A stretch of DNA of 5,009 nucleotides, from contig CANLGS010000393.1 in the NCBI GenBank assembly GCA_947490035.1, forward strand, positions 1 to 5,009. The letters are read 5' to 3'. Shown one piece after another: positions 1-5,009 of this stretch (positions are counted from its first letter, which is position 1; each line of letters begins with the position of its first letter). A program made the translations under genes and the position numbers. Source of the stretch: Gemmataceae bacterium. Its GTDB lineage: Bacteria > Planctomycetota > Planctomycetia > Gemmatales > Gemmataceae. A model generated the notes under the pieces. It was not told where the DNA came from. It worked only from the letters and a program-made list of their open reading frames with translations, and made no database searches.

Positions 1-204
1 CGCGTGACGATCGCGAAGCTGATCGCGCCGACCAGCGGCCCGATCAGCGGTACCGGCATCGCGCCGCACTTCCTCGAAGCCGACCCGATCCTCCAACTCG
101 AAGTGGCCGCGGACAAGGCCGAAGAGGAGATCGCCCGCCGCGAGATGATGCCGGCGCCCTCCCCTGCCCCGCCTTCGCCCATGCTCCCGCCGACGACCCC
201 GTGA
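1..204 (+). CDS. S41-family (C-terminal processing) peptidase, C-terminal fragment
   Basis: The frame is open from the first base and ends at TGA 202-204, giving 67 residues of a gene that starts outside the window. The stretch VTIAKLIAPTSGPISGTGI, followed by APH and then DPILQLEVA, matches the end of the S41 protease core. In that family a 'T.AK.Y.P.G..I.G.GI.PD' segment is followed by an acidic 'DP..QLE.A' helix. The catalytic Ser/Lys and the PDZ domain would lie upstream and cannot be seen. The last ~20 residues are rich in Pro, Ala and Ser and look like a disordered tail. Such proteases usually act in the periplasm or envelope (family knowledge). The GTG at 4 is almost certainly an internal valine rather than a start, because the homologous domain is cut in the middle. 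The call rests on this short tail only. Confidence 0.75.
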   Translation, partial: RVTIAKLIAPTSGPISGTGIAPHFLEADPILQLEVAADKAEEEIARREMMPAPSPAPPSPMLPPTTP

Positions 205-215
205 GCGCCGGTTGT

Positions 216-271
216 TGTGGGACAGGCCGCTGGCCTGTCGAAACAATGACAGGCCAGCGGCCTGTCCCACA
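216..271. repeat. Perfect 24-bp inverted repeat made of two small palindromes
   Basis: The arm at 216-239 is the exact reverse complement of 248-271, with an 8-base spacer (GAAACAAT). Each arm is itself palindromic: GACAGGCC-GCT-GGCCTGTC at 221-239 and GACAGGCC-AGC-GGCCTGTC at 248-266. The DNA or RNA could therefore fold either as one long hairpin or as two 8-bp hairpins. It lies 11 bases after the peptidase stop and 16 bases before the nadC start. No T-run follows on the + strand, so it is not a classical intrinsic terminator, although a strong hairpin here could still protect the upstream mRNA end or slow the polymerase. It resembles a REP/BIME-type extragenic palindrome. Confidence 0.9.
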
Positions 272-287
272 TCCATAACCTAACGGC

Positions 288-1202
288 ATGAACACTTCCC
301 CACTCACGCCCGCGGAAGCGGACGCCGCCGACGCACTCATTCGCCTCGCGCTCGCGGAAGACCTCGGCACCACCGGCGATCGCACCAGCCTCGCCACCAT
401 CCCCGAAACCACACTCGCCCGCGCCGCGTTCGTGGCGCGTTCCGTGGGCGTGGTCGCGGGCTTGCCGGTCGCGGAGCGCGTGTGCCGCGCGGTCAGCGCC
501 GAACTCACCTTCACACTCACCGTCGCCGATGGCACCGCGACCGAGCGCGGCACCGTCCTCGCGACCGTCGAAGGTCCGCTGCGCGCGGTCCTCGCCGCCG
601 AGCGCACCGCGCTGAACTTCCTCCAGCGGTTGAGCGGCGTCGCGAGCCTCACGCGTAAGTACGTCGATGCCGCGAGCGGATTCCGCACGCAGTTACTCGA
701 CACGCGCAAGACGACACCCGGCTGGCGGCTTCTGGAGAAGTACGCGGTGCGCGCCGGCGGCGGAACGAACCACCGCGTCGGGTTGTACGACGGCATTCTG
801 ATCAAGGACAACCACATCGCGGGGTTGGGCGGCGACGTGCGGAAGTCCGTCGAAGCGGCCCGCGCGTACTCCGGCAACGCGGGTCTGCTAGTCGAAGTGG
901 AAGTGGACACGCTCGACCAACTCGAACACGCGCTCGCGGTCGAAGCCGATATCGTGTTGCTCGACAACATGACACTCGACGAGCTGCGCGCCGCGGTCGC
1001 GCGCCGCGATGCAGTCGCCCCGGCGACGCTGCTCGAGGCGTCGGGCGGCGTAAACCTCACCACCATCCGCGACATAGCCGCGACCGGCGTGGACCGCATC
1101 AGCGTCGGCGCACTGACGCACTCGGCGCCCGCGCTCGACATCGGGTTGGATTATCTGGAGCAGGTGCCGCTTGCCGAGCGGCACGGGCTAGCCCGCGTGT
1201 GA
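288..1202 (+). CDS. nadC: Nicotinate-nucleotide pyrophosphorylase (quinolinate phosphoribosyltransferase)
   Basis: The enzyme converts quinolinate and PRPP to nicotinate mononucleotide, CO2 and pyrophosphate, the step where de novo NAD synthesis joins the common cytosolic pathway. The 304-residue product carries the family landmarks in order: N-terminal ALAEDLGTTGDRTS (21-34); ERTALNFLQRLSGVAS (105-120); the active-site block DTRKTTPGWRLLEKYAVR (138-155), running on to GGGTNHR and LYDGILIKDNH (to 176); VEVEVDTLDQ (202-211); DIVLLDNM (221-228); EASGGVNL (250-257); and the C-terminal phosphate-site segment GVDRISVGALTHSAPALDI (267-285). The ATG at 288 fits the expected N-terminus, but no Shine-Dalgarno sequence precedes it. 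Homologues usually end close to the 'ALDI.LDY' segment. Here about 15 more residues (290-304) and the TGA come from a repeat shared with the downstream gap. The core appears intact, so the enzyme is probably functional. birA follows on the same strand. Confidence 0.97.
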   Translation: MNTSPLTPAEADAADALIRLALAEDLGTTGDRTSLATIPETTLARAAFVARSVGVVAGLPVAERVCRAVSAELTFTLTVADGTATERGTVLATVEGPLRAVLAAERTALNFLQRLSGVASLTRKYVDAASGFRTQLLDTRKTTPGWRLLEKYAVRAGGGTNHRVGLYDGILIKDNHIAGLGGDVRKSVEAARAYSGNAGLLVEVEVDTLDQLEHALAVEADIVLLDNMTLDELRAAVARRDAVAPATLLEASGGVNLTTIRDIAATGVDRISVGALTHSAPALDIGLDYLEQVPLAERHGLARV

Positions 1203-1356
1203 GCGACAGGAAAACATCCCGGCGACCCGACTCGCGAGGCCGTGCCGCTCGGCAAGCGGCACCTACTCCAGCGGCACGGCTTCGCAAGTTCTCTCGCTTT
1301 GAGAGTATTCGTCGGTCACACGCGGGCTAACCCGTGCCGCTCGGCAAGCGGCACCT
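1162..1356. repeat. Composite repeat: 46-bp near-perfect inverted pair around a third copy
   Basis: Bases 1162-1207 and 1311-1356 are inverted copies matching at 44 of 46 positions (differences at 1203/1315 and 1188/1330). The core of each arm, GTGCCGCT-CGGCA-AGCGGCAC in the right-arm orientation, is itself an 8-bp stem with a 5-base loop. A third, partial copy in right-arm orientation lies between them at 1240-1271. It is identical to the right arm over 27 bases and matches the complement of 1155-1186 at 31 of 32 positions. The left arm covers the last codons and stop of nadC; the right arm ends 9 bases before the birA ATG. The 195-base unit has no open frame of note, which suggests a REP/BIME cluster or a non-autonomous MITE-like element. 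I see no target-site duplication at its edges. Confidence 0.88.
1231..1288. repeat. Imperfect 19-bp inverted repeat built around the middle repeat copy
   Basis: Bases 1231-1249 pair with 1270-1288 over 19 positions with two mismatches, and perfectly over the inner 11 (GCCGTGCCGCT at 1239-1249 with AGCGGCACGGC at 1270-1280). The 20-base interior (1250-1269) holds the second half of the short GTGCCGCT/AGCGGCAC palindrome, so the sequence can fold in two competing ways. A short CTCTC-GCTTT-GAGAG hairpin follows at 1291-1305. No T-tract follows, so it is not called as a terminator. This gives the nadC-birA gap its own hairpin unit inside the larger inverted pair. Confidence 0.75.
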
Positions 1357-1365
1357 ACCAAACCC

Positions 1366-2154
1366 ATGTTCACACCCCGCGAGACGTGGCACTTGGACAC
1401 CGAGCGCATCGGCCGGCGCGTACTCGTGTACGACCGCGTCGAGAGCACCAACACACTCGCGATGGCGCTCGCTCAACCGGCCGACGACGCGGACGGCCTC
1501 GTGCTGATCGCGGACCACCAACTCACGGGCCGCGGGCAGTACGGCCGCGCGTGGGTGAGCCGCCCCGGTAGCTCAGTCCTGATGTCGGTCGTGGTGAAGA
1601 CGCCGGTCGAACTGCGGCGCCCAGTGATCCTGACCGCGTGGGTCGCGGTCGCGGTCGCGGAAGCAATTCTGACCCTGACCGGCGCGCAGGCGCGCATCAA
1701 GTGGCCCAACGACCTGCTGATTCGCGGCAAAAAAGTGTGCGGCATCCTGATCGAACAGAGCAGCAGCGCGAGCGGTGTCACCACCGTCGCCGGAATCGGG
1801 CTGAACCTCACGCAAACCGCCGACGAGTTCGCACAGGCGGAGTTGCCCGACGCGACCTCGCTCGGCATCGTTACCGGCCGCGCGATCGACGCCCGCACCG
1901 CGGCCGAGGTCGTGATCCGACAACTCGACCTGGAGTACGCGCGCCTGCTCGCGGGCGAGCGCGTCGCGGTGGAAGCGGACTGGAAGTGGCGAGTAGGGCT
2001 GCTCGGTCGGCAAGTCGTGATCGAGCACCCCGGCGGCGGCACGACGCACGGCCGCTTGCGCGACATGGCTTTCGACGGGCTGGAAGTGGAAGACGCGGAG
2101 GGTTTCGTCCGCGTGGTCGCGCCCGAAACCGTGTCGCACATCCGCGCGGCGTGA
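1366..2154 (+). CDS. birA: Biotin-[acetyl-CoA-carboxylase] ligase, monofunctional type
   Basis: The enzyme activates biotin with ATP to biotinyl-5'-AMP and transfers it to a lysine of biotin carrier proteins such as the acetyl-CoA carboxylase subunit, in the cytosol. The 262-residue product begins almost at the catalytic domain, with the substrate-entry motif ESTNT (26-30). It continues with the biotinyl-AMP loop TGRGQYGRAW (54-63; the usual GRGRxGR carries Gln here), the ATP/biotin motif KWPNDLL (112-118), KVCGILIE (123-130) and GIGLNL (143-148). A small C-terminal SH3-like domain follows (about 210-260, LLGRQVVIE to FVRVV). There is no N-terminal helix-turn-helix, so unlike E. coli BirA it should not act as a biotin-operon repressor (group I ligase). 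The ATG at 1366 has no Shine-Dalgarno site and lies 9 bases after a repeat arm; the protein fits the family from this start. Confidence 0.95.
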   Translation: MFTPRETWHLDTERIGRRVLVYDRVESTNTLAMALAQPADDADGLVLIADHQLTGRGQYGRAWVSRPGSSVLMSVVVKTPVELRRPVILTAWVAVAVAEAILTLTGAQARIKWPNDLLIRGKKVCGILIEQSSSASGVTTVAGIGLNLTQTADEFAQAELPDATSLGIVTGRAIDARTAAEVVIRQLDLEYARLLAGERVAVEADWKWRVGLLGRQVVIEHPGGGTTHGRLRDMAFDGLEVEDAEGFVRVVAPETVSHIRAA

Positions 2155-2158
2155 GCGA

Positions 2159-2187
2159 TTGCGTCGCGGCGCGGCAGCGACTAACAT
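2159..2187 (+). promoter_or_regulatory. Possible sigma-70-like promoter before the small gene
   Basis: TTGCGT (2159-2164) and TAACAT (2182-2187) are separated by 17 bases and lie just after the birA stop and about 30 bases before the start of the 54-residue gene. The -35 matches the E. coli consensus at three of six positions and the -10 at four of six. Promoter rules in planctomycetes are not well defined, and such matches occur by chance, so this is a suggestion only. Confidence 0.2.
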
Positions 2188-2206
2188 TTGTGGAGACTCT
2201 TCATTC

Positions 2207-2212
2207 AGGGGA
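2207..2212 (+). promoter_or_regulatory. Shine-Dalgarno site that fixes the start of the small gene
   Basis: AGGGGA lies 6 bases before the ATG at 2219. It favours this start over the in-frame ATG at 2159, which would add 20 residues of unremarkable sequence and begin only 4 bases after the birA stop. It is the clearest ribosome binding site in the window apart from the one at 3807. Confidence 0.6.
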
Positions 2213-2218
2213 AATGCC

Positions 2219-2383
2219 ATGACCGCGGAGAACTTCGACACCGCGCTCCGAACGCTTTTGAATCGTAAGCCGTTCCAGGTGTTCATCGCGCCGGGTGGCG
2301 TTCCCGTCATCTTCGATCACGACAGCGTGAACCTCTTCATCGGTGACACGTCGAACAGCCTACCTCCCGGTGGCGGCGCATAG
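2219..2383 (+). CDS. Small protein of unknown function (54 residues)
   Basis: The reading frame starts at ATG 2219 behind a good Shine-Dalgarno site and ends at TAG 2381-2383. The product begins MTAENFDTALRTLLNRKPFQ, continues with a beta-type hydrophobic segment VFIAPGGVPVIFDHDSVNLF (21-40), and ends in a Ser/Pro/Gly tail. There is no signal peptide or membrane segment. The opening resembles a group of small planctomycete proteins of unknown function that start with 'M...F..LL..KPFQPF', are usually nearer 80-100 residues and are scattered among unrelated genes; this comparison is from memory and not tested. The protein may be a shortened member that lost a middle strand segment between residues 20 and 21. 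It lies between birA and the ligase gene with no overlap to either. I do not recognise a function; that it is a gene is moderately likely. Confidence 0.6.
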   Translation: MTAENFDTALRTLLNRKPFQVFIAPGGVPVIFDHDSVNLFIGDTSNSLPPGGGA

Positions 2384-2474
2384 TCGCACTTCGCGCGTAA
2401 GGGCACAGTCGCGCGGCAGTATGCTCTCGAAATAAGGGCGTCGTGTCCCGTGTGCCGGTCGTTCCAGGTTACCG

Positions 2475-3761
2475 ATGCCGACGGTTTCCCCCACCACACC
2501 CGCGAGCGAACTGCGGGACGCGCAACTCGCGGCCGTGCGGCAGTTGCTCGGCGCCGTGCTGCCGGGGAACGGCTTCTACACTCGCAAATTCGGCACGGAG
2601 CCGCGCGAAATCGACTCGTTTGAAACCTTCGCCAAACTGCCGTTCACGACGAAGGCCGAACTCACCGCGGACCAGACCGAACATCCGCCCTATGGCACGA
2701 ACCTGACTTACTCGCTCGGCCGCTACTCGCGGTTCCACCAGACCTCCGGCACCACCACCGGCCACCCGCTCCACTGGCTCGACACGCGCGAGTCGTGGGA
2801 GTGGATCACCGGCTGTTGGCTCACGAACTTCGCGCTGATCGGGTTAACGTCCGCGGACCGGCTGTTCTTCCCGTTCTCGTTCGGGCCGTTCCTCGGGTTC
2901 TGGAGCGCGTTCGAGGCCGCGACACGCGCCGAGTTCCTCGCGATGCCCGGCGGCGGGATGAGCAGCACCGCCCGGTTGCGGTTCCTGCTCGAACACCGCT
3001 GCACGGTTCTCTTCGCCACGCCCACCTACGCGCTGCACCTCGCGGAAGTCGCGGCGAAAGAGAACCTCGATCTGGCCGCGAGTGCGGTGCGCGCGATCGT
3101 GGTCGCGGGCGAACCCGGCGGGAACATCCTCGCGACGCGGCAGCGTCTCGAAGACGCGTGGGGCGCGCGCGTCTTCGACCACTACGGCATGACGGAAGTC
3201 GGCCCGGTCGCAATCGAAGCGAAAGAATGCCCCGGCGCGATGTACCTCTTAGAATGCGACTACCTCGCGGAGGTCATAAGCGCGCACACCGGACTTCAAG
3301 TGCCCGATGGCGAAACCGGCGAGTTGGTTATCACCAACCTGGGGCGTGTGGGAAGCCCGTTGATCCGCTACCGCACTGGCGACGTGGTGCGAATCGCAAG
3401 AGCGCCCGACACCACAGGTCGCACGTGGCGCCGGCTCGACGGTGGCATTCTGGGCCGCGCCGACGATATGATTAACGTGCGCGGCAACAACGTGTACCCC
3501 GCCGCGATCGAGGCTATCGTCAGGCGGTTTCCTCTGGTCGCCGAGTACCGGATTCACATAGACCACACGAACCCGCTCGCGGACCTGCGGCTCGAAGTGG
3601 AACCCGCGAGCGGCGACGGGATCGCACTCGCCGAAGCGGTCGGACGAGCCGTTCGCGACGAACTGTACTTCCGCGTCGATGTCACCGCCGCCCCGCCCGG
3701 AACGCTGCCCCGGTTCGAGATGAAAGCCGCCCGCGTCGTGCGGACGGAATGTAAAAGGTAA
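2475..3761 (+). CDS. Phenylacetate-CoA ligase (PaaK)-like adenylate-forming enzyme
   Basis: Members of this ANL-superfamily group activate a carboxylic acid with ATP to an acyl-AMP and usually transfer it to coenzyme A. The 428 residues are close to normal PaaK length. Visible motifs are the phosphate loop HQTSGTTTGHP (88-98), the adenine/acyl-site motif DHYGMTEVGP (235-244), YRTGDV (299-304), the hinge region GRADDMINVRGNNVYP (327-342) and the C-terminal catalytic lysine K417 in FEMKAARV (414-421). The start at ATG 2475 has a weak AGG 6 bases upstream. No other phenylacetate (paa) genes, acyl carrier protein or biosynthetic partners are visible nearby, so the acid it uses cannot be named; phenylacetate, another aryl acid or a coronafacate-ligase-like substrate are all possible. 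The last residues, CKR, and the TAA stop are encoded by a GTAAAAG heptamer array. The next gene starts 55 bases later. Confidence 0.87.
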   Translation: MPTVSPTTPASELRDAQLAAVRQLLGAVLPGNGFYTRKFGTEPREIDSFETFAKLPFTTKAELTADQTEHPPYGTNLTYSLGRYSRFHQTSGTTTGHPLHWLDTRESWEWITGCWLTNFALIGLTSADRLFFPFSFGPFLGFWSAFEAATRAEFLAMPGGGMSSTARLRFLLEHRCTVLFATPTYALHLAEVAAKENLDLAASAVRAIVVAGEPGGNILATRQRLEDAWGARVFDHYGMTEVGPVAIEAKECPGAMYLLECDYLAEVISAHTGLQVPDGETGELVITNLGRVGSPLIRYRTGDVVRIARAPDTTGRTWRRLDGGILGRADDMINVRGNNVYPAAIEAIVRRFPLVAEYRIHIDHTNPLADLRLEVEPASGDGIALAEAVGRAVRDELYFRVDVTAAPPGTLPRFEMKAARVVRTECKR

Positions 3762-3778
3762 AAGGTAAAAAGTAAAAG
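3751..3778. repeat. GTAAAAG heptamer tandem array, about four units
   Basis: Four consecutive units at 3751-3757, 3758-3764, 3765-3771 (GTAAAAA, one change) and 3772-3778. The array overlaps the 3' end of the ligase gene, and the TAA stop (3759-3761) lies in the second unit. Because seven is not a multiple of three, TAA comes up in every frame within three units, so this strand closes any frame that enters it. The array is AT-rich against high-GC surroundings. It is the inverted partner of the array at 3843-3870. Confidence 0.92.
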
Positions 3779-3806
3779 TGAAGGCAGCGAGGCCTTCGCG
3801 TCACCC

Positions 3807-3810
3807 GGAG
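3807..3810 (+). promoter_or_regulatory. Shine-Dalgarno site for the propeller protein gene
   Basis: GGAG lies 6 bases before the ATG at 3817. It supports that start and therefore supports translation through the heptamer array just downstream. The site lies between the two inverted heptamer arrays, just after a small GAAGGC/GCCTTC hairpin (3780-3785 with 3792-3797). Confidence 0.6.
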
Positions 3811-3816
3811 TCTCCC

Positions 3817-5009
3817 ATGCGCCGCGCACTGCTCTGTCTGCCTCTTTACCTTTTACCTTTTACCTTTTACATTCCCGCGAACGCGGCCGACTGGACCCAC
3901 TGGCGCGGGCCGGCGCAGAACGGGCACTCGCTCGAAAAGGGGCTGCCCGACGAATTCGACCCGGCGCTGAAGGAGAAAGGCGGCGTCATCTGGAGCGCGC
4001 CGTTCGGCGGCCGATCGACGCCGCTCGTCATGGACGGCCGCATCTACGTGCTGCAAGGCTTCGGCGACGGGCTGGCCGAGTCCGAGCGCGTCGTCTGCCT
4101 CGATGAAAAGACCGGCAAGAAGCTGTGGGAACACGTCGAGCGCATCTACCACACGGATGTCGTTTCGAGCCGGCTCGGTTGGACCCCGCTCACGGCCGAC
4201 CCCGGCACCGGCCACGTGTACGCCAACACCACCGCCGGCAACCTCATCTGCCTTGATAAGACTGGCAAACTGGTGTGGCAGCGGCACTTGACCGAAGAGT
4301 TCGGCCGGTTCACCGGCTACGGCGGGCGCGTCAGCGCCCCGACCTTCGACAGCGGCCTCGTGGTCGTCGGCGTCATCAACTCGAGTTGGGGCGACATGGC
4401 CCGCGGCGCGAACCGGTACCTCGCGTTCGACGGCAAGACCGGTCAGGTCGTGTGGATCGCGGACACCGGCCCGCCCAAATCGACCTACCAGTCGAACCCG
4501 GTGATCGCGGTCATCAACGGGCAGCGGCTCCTGGTCGTCGGCGGCGGCGACGGGGCGCTCCACGCGTTCAAGGTCCGTACCGGCGAACGCGTGTGGAGCT
4601 ACCTGTTCAGCGGCGGCGCCGTCAACCCCAGCCCGATTGTGGACGGCAACCTCGTGTACTGCTCGCACGGCGAAGAGAACCCCGGCGGCGGCATCATCGG
4701 CAAAGTCATCTGCGTGGACGCGGGCCAACTCGACCCGACCACGAAGACGCCCAAACTCGTGTGGGAGTACCAGAAGGGCGTGCGGTTCGGATTGTCATCC
4801 CCGGCACTCGCGGACGGAGTGCTGTACGTGCCATCGGACAACGGCGAACTGTCCACCTTCGACCCGAAGAATGGCAAGTTGCTCTGGAAGTACCGCTACG
4901 CGACCGAAGTTCGCGGCGCTCCACTCATCGCCGACGGGAAACTTTACATCTTCGACGTAAAGGGGAAGATGCTCATCATCCCGCTCGAGGATGGCGGCAA
5001 GAAGGCACC
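3817..5009 (+). CDS. Exported PQQ-like beta-propeller repeat protein (3' end outside window)
   Basis: The frame is open from ATG 3817 to the window end (397 codons plus two bases) with no stop. Residues 1-23 form a Sec-type signal peptide: MRRALLCL, a hydrophobic core LYLLPFTFYIP (10-20), and a likely AXA cleavage site at A21-N-A23, before ADWTHWRGP. The mature protein shows repeated propeller-blade motifs of the 'CLD..TGK.LW' type, with tryptophans at W104, W154, W213, W260, W316 and W357, and the beginning of a further blade near 384-397. This is the PQQ/quinoprotein-like fold also seen in BamB. Many planctomycete proteins of this type are annotated as PQQ-binding-like, but cofactor binding and catalysis cannot be inferred from blades alone. 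It is probably periplasmic, perhaps a scaffold or binding protein. The oddity is that codons 9-18 of the signal peptide are read through a CTTTTAC tandem repeat. A GGAG ribosome site 6 bases upstream supports the start. Confidence 0.9.
   Translation, partial: MRRALLCLPLYLLPFTFYIPANAADWTHWRGPAQNGHSLEKGLPDEFDPALKEKGGVIWSAPFGGRSTPLVMDGRIYVLQGFGDGLAESERVVCLDEKTGKKLWEHVERIYHTDVVSSRLGWTPLTADPGTGHVYANTTAGNLICLDKTGKLVWQRHLTEEFGRFTGYGGRVSAPTFDSGLVVVGVINSSWGDMARGANRYLAFDGKTGQVVWIADTGPPKSTYQSNPVIAVINGQRLLVVGGGDGALHAFKVRTGERVWSYLFSGGAVNPSPIVDGNLVYCSHGEENPGGGIIGKVICVDAGQLDPTTKTPKLVWEYQKGVRFGLSSPALADGVLYVPSDNGELSTFDPKNGKLLWKYRYATEVRGAPLIADGKLYIFDVKGKMLIIPLEDGGKKA
3843..3870. repeat. CTTTTAC heptamer tandem array inside the signal-peptide codons
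   Basis: Three exact CTTTTAC units (3850-3856, 3857-3863, 3864-3870) follow a degenerate unit TCTTTAC at 3843-3849. The array is the reverse complement of the one at 3751-3778, and the match extends into the flank: GGAAT-side bases at 3746-3750 pair with ATTC-side bases at 3871-3875. The two arms are about 64 bases apart, and the intervening loop holds the ribosome site and start codon of the propeller gene. In this orientation TA is always followed by C, so no frame has a stop. Every frame encodes the same cyclic seven residues, LLPFTFY. Confidence 0.92.

Noticed and set aside
4..6. GTG at 4 as a true start of a 66-residue gene
   Set aside because: It would begin in the middle of a conserved S41 peptidase segment; the frame is open to the window edge, so the gene is most likely cut by the window.
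216..271. Classical Rho-independent terminator
   Set aside because: The stem is strong but no T-run follows on either side in the correct position; reported only as a repeat.
44..1141. A 365-codon open frame on the minus strand opposite the peptidase end and nadC
   Set aside because: It lies opposite a gene with clear NadC motifs, is rich in Ser, Arg, Ala and Thr with no recognisable domain, and runs through the 216-271 palindrome. It is what high-GC codon use produces on the opposite strand.
1642..1659. Triple GTCGCG hexamer in birA
   Set aside because: It encodes an ordinary VAVAVA helix segment in the expected place of the catalytic domain, and codon preference explains the identity.
2159..2218. 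Upstream in-frame ATG at 2159 as the start of the small gene
   Set aside because: The extra 20 residues look random and lack a ribosome site, whereas ATG 2219 has AGGGGA at the right distance.
3751..3870. CRISPR array
   Set aside because: The heptamers are contiguous, with no unique spacers and far too short a unit; no cas gene is visible.
3853..4728. A 291-codon open frame on the minus strand opposite the propeller gene
   Set aside because: The + strand frame has a signal peptide, ribosome site and propeller repeats. The minus frame is low-complexity (Ala, Val, Asp, Arg) and shows no family motif.

Overview
High-GC bacterial DNA whose gene content and intergenic style suggest a planctomycete, probably Gemmata-like (inference). 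The pointers are a secreted PQQ-type beta-propeller protein opening with a WxxWRGP-like start, a short 'MTAENF..LL.RKPFQ' protein, weak or absent Shine-Dalgarno sites before several genes, and palindromic and heptameric repeats packed between genes. All genes lie on the + strand.

Layout: (1) 1-204, C-terminal end of an S41-type (C-terminal processing) peptidase. (2) 216-271, a perfect 24-bp inverted repeat. (3) 288-1202, nadC, quinolinate phosphoribosyltransferase. (4) 1162-1356, a repeat-rich junction with a 46-bp near-perfect inverted pair; its left arm runs into the 3' end of nadC and supplies the stop codon. (5) 1366-2154, birA, a biotin-protein ligase without the DNA-binding domain. (6) 2219-2383, a 54-residue protein of unknown function. 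(7) 2475-3761, a PaaK-like acyl-CoA ligase/adenylating enzyme. (8) 3751-3870, an inverted pair of GTAAAAG/CTTTTAC heptamer arrays. (9) 3817 to the window end, an exported PQQ-like beta-propeller protein, truncated by the window.

The genes do not form one obvious pathway. nadC (NAD synthesis) and birA (biotin attachment) are both cofactor housekeeping genes and often sit near each other in bacteria. The ligase stands alone with no visible catabolic partners, and the propeller protein is a separate exported protein.

The most interesting signal is how repeats shape gene ends. At three of the five gene junctions a palindromic or tandem repeat fills the gap. In three cases it enters the reading frame: the last 12-15 residues and stop of NadC, the last residues and stop of the ligase, and, most strikingly, the hydrophobic core of the propeller protein's signal peptide, which is encoded by the stop-free strand of the heptamer array.
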